DNA from: Bianquea renquensis
GTDB taxonomy: Bacteria > Bacillota > Clostridia > Lachnospirales > Bianqueaceae
DNA length: 64,000 nt
Assembly: GCF_014384895.1 (NCBI RefSeq)
Contig: NZ_JACRSQ010000001.1
Coordinates: 186,001 to 250,000, forward strand
Reading direction: 5' to 3'
Position 1 is the first letter of the stretch. Every line of letters starts with the position of its first letter. Below the pieces are notes generated by a model. It was not told where the DNA came from, made no database searches, and saw nothing but the letters and a program-made list of their open reading frames with translations. The position numbers and the translations under genes are program-made. Shown piece by piece: positions 61,257-64,000 of this stretch.

Positions 61257-62303
61257 ATGGAATCACTGTATATTGGAACGTATACGGACAGGCAGAGTGA
61301 AGGGATCTACGGAGTAACGGGAGATCCGGAGACGGGGCGGTGGTCATCGCCTGCCTTGCTGGCCAAAACTCTGTCCCCCACCTATATGTGTTGGAACACG
61401 GATCGAAGGGTTTTGTACGCAATCTCCGAGGAACCTTCCGAGATTGCGAGTCAAGCGAGAGGGAAGGTCATGTCGTACCGGCGCGACCCGGAGACAGGAG
61501 CCCTGACGGAGCAGAGCTCTGTAACGGCGCCGGGATTGGCTTTTTGTCATCTGGCGGTTGACAGCCAGAGCCGGTATCTGTTTGCCGTAAGTTACCGTGA
61601 GGCCTCCATCCAAAGCTATAGGCTCCGGCCGGATGGGTCCATCGGGGACCTTGTCTGTCACACGGTTCACTATGGCAAGGGGGTTAACCCTGAGCGGCAG
61701 GAGAATGCACACGTTCACTCTGTGTGGTTTTCACCGGATGAAACACGGCTGTGCATCTGCGATTTGGGTCTGGACCGGTTATACTGGTACAGCGTGGATT
61801 GGTCAACGGGACGCTTTCTATATGAAAACTCCCTTGCCTTTCCTGGCGCCAGCGGCCCACGGCATCTGGTCTTTCACCCAAATGGGCATTTTGCCTATGT
61901 GGTGGCGGAGCTGAGCTGCCAGATTTTCGCGCTGGCGTACACCCAGGAGGGGTTTCAAATTCTCCAATGCTTAGAACTTTTGGATGAAGCGGATCCTGAT
62001 TCCACTGCGGCGGCCGTGCGCATAACCGGTGATGGGCGATTTGTCTATGCCTCCACCCGAGGGCAGGATGTGCTGACGGCCTTTCGCTGTGGGGAGGACG
62101 GCTATTTGACGCGGATTGCGCAATATCCCGCCAGAACCGCCCATCCCCGCGATTTTCAATTGATCCACGGTGACGCCTATATACTCTGTGCAGGGAGGGA
62201 TTCCGATTCCCTCGCTGTCTTTCAGAGGAAGGCGGATGGTGGGCTCCAGTATGAGCATTCGATTGCCGGTCTATCGATGCCCGTTTGCATACTGCCTTTT
62301 TAA
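61257..62303 (+). CDS. Lactonase family beta-propeller protein
   Basis: The 348-residue protein has the 6-phosphogluconolactonase (Pgl) seven-bladed propeller layout: start LYIGTYTDRQSEGIY, repeated blade strands such as YLFAVSYREASIQSY, DETRLCICDLGLDRLYWY and PRHLVFHPNGHFAYVVAE, then RFVYASTRGQDVLTAF and the ending DSLAVFQ. It would hydrolyse a sugar lactone to the acid that the dehydratase uses. ATG 61257 follows GGAGGT; an ATG eight codons earlier overlaps that site and is rejected. Confidence 0.92.
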   Translation: MESLYIGTYTDRQSEGIYGVTGDPETGRWSSPALLAKTLSPTYMCWNTDRRVLYAISEEPSEIASQARGKVMSYRRDPETGALTEQSSVTAPGLAFCHLAVDSQSRYLFAVSYREASIQSYRLRPDGSIGDLVCHTVHYGKGVNPERQENAHVHSVWFSPDETRLCICDLGLDRLYWYSVDWSTGRFLYENSLAFPGASGPRHLVFHPNGHFAYVVAELSCQIFALAYTQEGFQILQCLELLDEADPDSTAAAVRITGDGRFVYASTRGQDVLTAFRCGEDGYLTRIAQYPARTAHPRDFQLIHGDAYILCAGRDSDSLAVFQRKADGGLQYEHSIAGLSMPVCILPF

Positions 62304-62410
62304 CCGAAGCAAGGACGGCCTGCGAAATCTGTCGCCAGTCTTGAAATTCGCCGCCGTTTATGATATATTTAGTTGAACTGCCAAATTGCGTTTGACGAAA
62401 GGAGATTACT

Positions 62411-64000
62411 ATGGCACGGGAATCATGTATAAGCGGGCAAGGCGAGGAAATTGTTACCTTTGCGAGAGAAGAGCTGGAACACTATCTGTCGCTGGCGGGA
62501 GATACTTTTCAGCCTCCCCGCATTGTTGTTGACAAGGAGTATGCGAAACAATGCTTTCCAGACGAGACAAACGGCCTCAAACCCGATGGTTTTGTGATCG
62601 GAAAAAAGAACGGCGAGGTTATGATCGGGGCGATCAATGACCGCGGACTGCTCTACGGAGTGTATGAGTATATTGAACACGCCGTCGGAATCCGTTTTGT
62701 CGACGCGCCCTATGGAGAAGTTGACACCGGAGTGCGTGATCCCCAATGGCCAGCAGAAACCATACTAGAAAATCCCACCTTTCCATATCGCGGCGGCAAT
62801 ATGCACATGGCGCGGAGTGATGAAAATTTCTGCTACAATGTCGACCGCCTTCCTAAATTTCGGTTCAACAACGTCCTTCTCTTTTCCCAGCAGCTGGATT
62901 TGCTCAAGCGGCACATCGGGGAGTTTAGAAAGCGCGGTATCTGCGTCACGCTGGGAGGGCATTGCTGGCCCTATCTCTTCCGCAATCGCGGTCAGGTATC
63001 GCCGGAGGAGTTTATGCGTGAGCATCCCGAATGGCACGCCCTTGTTGACGGGAAACGCATGATGTGCGAGGATTCTGAGGGGCACTTTTGTCTGTCCAAT
63101 GAGGAAGCGGTAACAAATTTTGTGAACAACGCCCTTTCGATGATTGAAGAGTATAAGGAATGCATCGACATCATCAGCCTATGGCCGAACGACACAGATG
63201 CGCTTTTCTGTGAATGCGAAAATTGTGCTAAGCATCGAAATTCCGACCTTGTGCTGCGCCTGATAAACCGCGTCGCTGACGAAGTCGCGGTCCGCTATCC
63301 GTATATGCAGGTGGAAATGCTCGCCTATGAGGATTTCACCGCACCTCCCGAACATACCGTTCCGTCTCCCAATGTTTTGGTCAATTTTGCCGCCATACAG
63401 CGCGATTACCGTCTTCCAATTTACAGCGCGGAACGCCGCAATATAGCACTGTTCCGTGACCTTCGAGGCTGGCGTGCACTCCGCAAGGATCTCCCCATGA
63501 TCGTATACGAGTACTACCGTCTGGACGGCACCACAAAGTCCTCAGTCATCGAGTATGAGCTGGAGCGCCTGCAAGAGGAAGGACTCATGGGCGTGATGGA
63601 GGATACTTTCCAAGTCAACAGGCCCGACGATGTTCAGGAGGCGATTGGCTTTATGACCTATCTGGAGTCGAAGCTGCTGTGGAATCTTGAACAGAGCGCG
63701 GATTCACTGCAGCGCGAGCTTGTGGAGGCGATGTTTAAAGAGCAGTCGTCAGTGGTCTTGCGATCGCTGCACCGGTTGGAGCAGATCCATTCGGGACGGG
63801 CATATTACGATCTTACGTGGCACGACTGGCGCCTCCGCCCGATACGCAACGTACAAGTGCAGAAAGAGCGCCTTGCCTTTATCACGGGGGAGCTTGCCGA
63901 TCTCCGTGAACGTATATCCGAGGCAGCGCAGAAGTCAGAGGGAGCGGTTCGCGACCGCCTTTCCATGATGCTGGCTTCGCTGGAACGTCAGTATCAGTTC
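62411..64000 (+). CDS. DUF4838-type protein, glycosidase-like (3' cut by window edge)
   Basis: The frame stays open for 530 codons to the window end. The N-terminal part (about 1-105) looks like the alpha-glucuronidase/hexosaminidase-type beta/alpha cap (REELEHYLSLAGD, GLLYGVYEYIEHAVGIRFV). A TIM-barrel-like middle follows: NPTFPYRGGNMHMARSDENF, GICVTLGGHCWPYLF, EHPEWHALVDGKRM, IISLWPNDTDALFCECENC, VNFAAIQRDYR, and MIVYEYYRLDGTTKSS. This is the DUF4838 pattern, found in putative carbohydrate-active enzymes of unproven activity. AAAGGAG precedes ATG 62411. No signal peptide is seen. It is probably the next gene of the sugar-acid operon; 107 bases lie between it and the lactonase, with no terminator. 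Confidence 0.85.
   Translation, partial: MARESCISGQGEEIVTFAREELEHYLSLAGDTFQPPRIVVDKEYAKQCFPDETNGLKPDGFVIGKKNGEVMIGAINDRGLLYGVYEYIEHAVGIRFVDAPYGEVDTGVRDPQWPAETILENPTFPYRGGNMHMARSDENFCYNVDRLPKFRFNNVLLFSQQLDLLKRHIGEFRKRGICVTLGGHCWPYLFRNRGQVSPEEFMREHPEWHALVDGKRMMCEDSEGHFCLSNEEAVTNFVNNALSMIEEYKECIDIISLWPNDTDALFCECENCAKHRNSDLVLRLINRVADEVAVRYPYMQVEMLAYEDFTAPPEHTVPSPNVLVNFAAIQRDYRLPIYSAERRNIALFRDLRGWRALRKDLPMIVYEYYRLDGTTKSSVIEYELERLQEEGLMGVMEDTFQVNRPDDVQEAIGFMTYLESKLLWNLEQSADSLQRELVEAMFKEQSSVVLRSLHRLEQIHSGRAYYDLTWHDWRLRPIRNVQVQKERLAFITGELADLRERISEAAQKSEGAVRDRLSMMLASLERQYQF

Noticed and set aside
1..64000. tRNA, rRNA, CRISPR arrays, insertion sequences or prophage genes
   Set aside because: Looked for on both strands by eye; none could be supported. 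A covariance or repeat search could still find small ones.

Overview
The window reads as a chromosomal segment of an anaerobic, low-to-moderate GC Gram-positive bacterium of the Clostridia type. The clues are strong AGGAGG-type ribosome sites, some TTG/GTG starts, tightly overlapping operons, an oxygen-independent (cbiD/cbiG) cobalamin pathway, an ATP-type PEP carboxykinase, FakA/DegV/PlsY lipid genes and a Crp/Fnr regulator beside a ferredoxin-like protein. No tRNA, rRNA, CRISPR array, insertion sequence or phage gene was recognised. The genus cannot be fixed from the sequence alone.

Region 1 (1-15.7 kb): the 3' end of a sensor histidine kinase and a terminator, then one apparently continuous co-directional unit of 11 genes: flavodoxin-like protein, ftsH, degV, pckA, a CrtI-like FAD oxidoreductase, an FAD/2Fe-2S reductase, fakA, plsY, plsC, cdsA and a large MacB-like ABC transporter. 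Six of them form a path from exogenous fatty acid to acyl phosphate, phosphatidate and CDP-diacylglycerol, with a redox enzyme pair set inside it. A strong hairpin terminator closes the unit.

Region 2 (15.7-20.5 kb): on the minus strand, a MarR regulator, a tandem DUF1538 membrane protein and a tandem PII-like protein. Facing away is a MATE efflux pump behind a promoter and a 5' leader holding an intrinsic terminator. A 90-codon open frame without a start follows the MATE stop.

Region 3 (20.5-37.1 kb): a mixed set. It holds an AraC regulator divergent from a GH31 glucosidase; a URO-D-like protein; a Crp/Fnr regulator divergent from a 4Fe-4S protein; then acetyltransferase, phosphoesterase, YjbR-like, NYN-LOTUS, rarA and XpaC-like genes; a GH78-type rhamnosidase; and a rare-looking fusion of a sugar-isomerase TIM barrel with an acyl-CoA synthetase.

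Region 4 (37.1-53.4 kb): a promoter and a leader with a terminator, then a tightly overlapping tetrapyrrole/cobalamin operon: cbiD, cbiL, cbiF, cbiG, hemA, cbiH, cbiJ-sirohaem dehydrogenase fusion, hemC, cobA-hemD fusion, cbiE-cbiT fusion, cbiA, cbiB, cbiP, cobO, and a second MATE pump. No cbiC, cobalt chelatase, hemB or hemL is in the run.

Region 5 (53.5-64 kb): an AraM-like glycerol-1-phosphate dehydrogenase and a DeoR regulator, an alpha/beta-hydrolase-SGNH fusion, then an AraC regulator divergent from an operon of enolase-superfamily dehydratase, short-chain dehydrogenase, RraA-like protein, lactonase and a DUF4838-type protein cut by the window end. These fit a non-phosphorylating sugar-acid catabolic route; the substrate is unknown.
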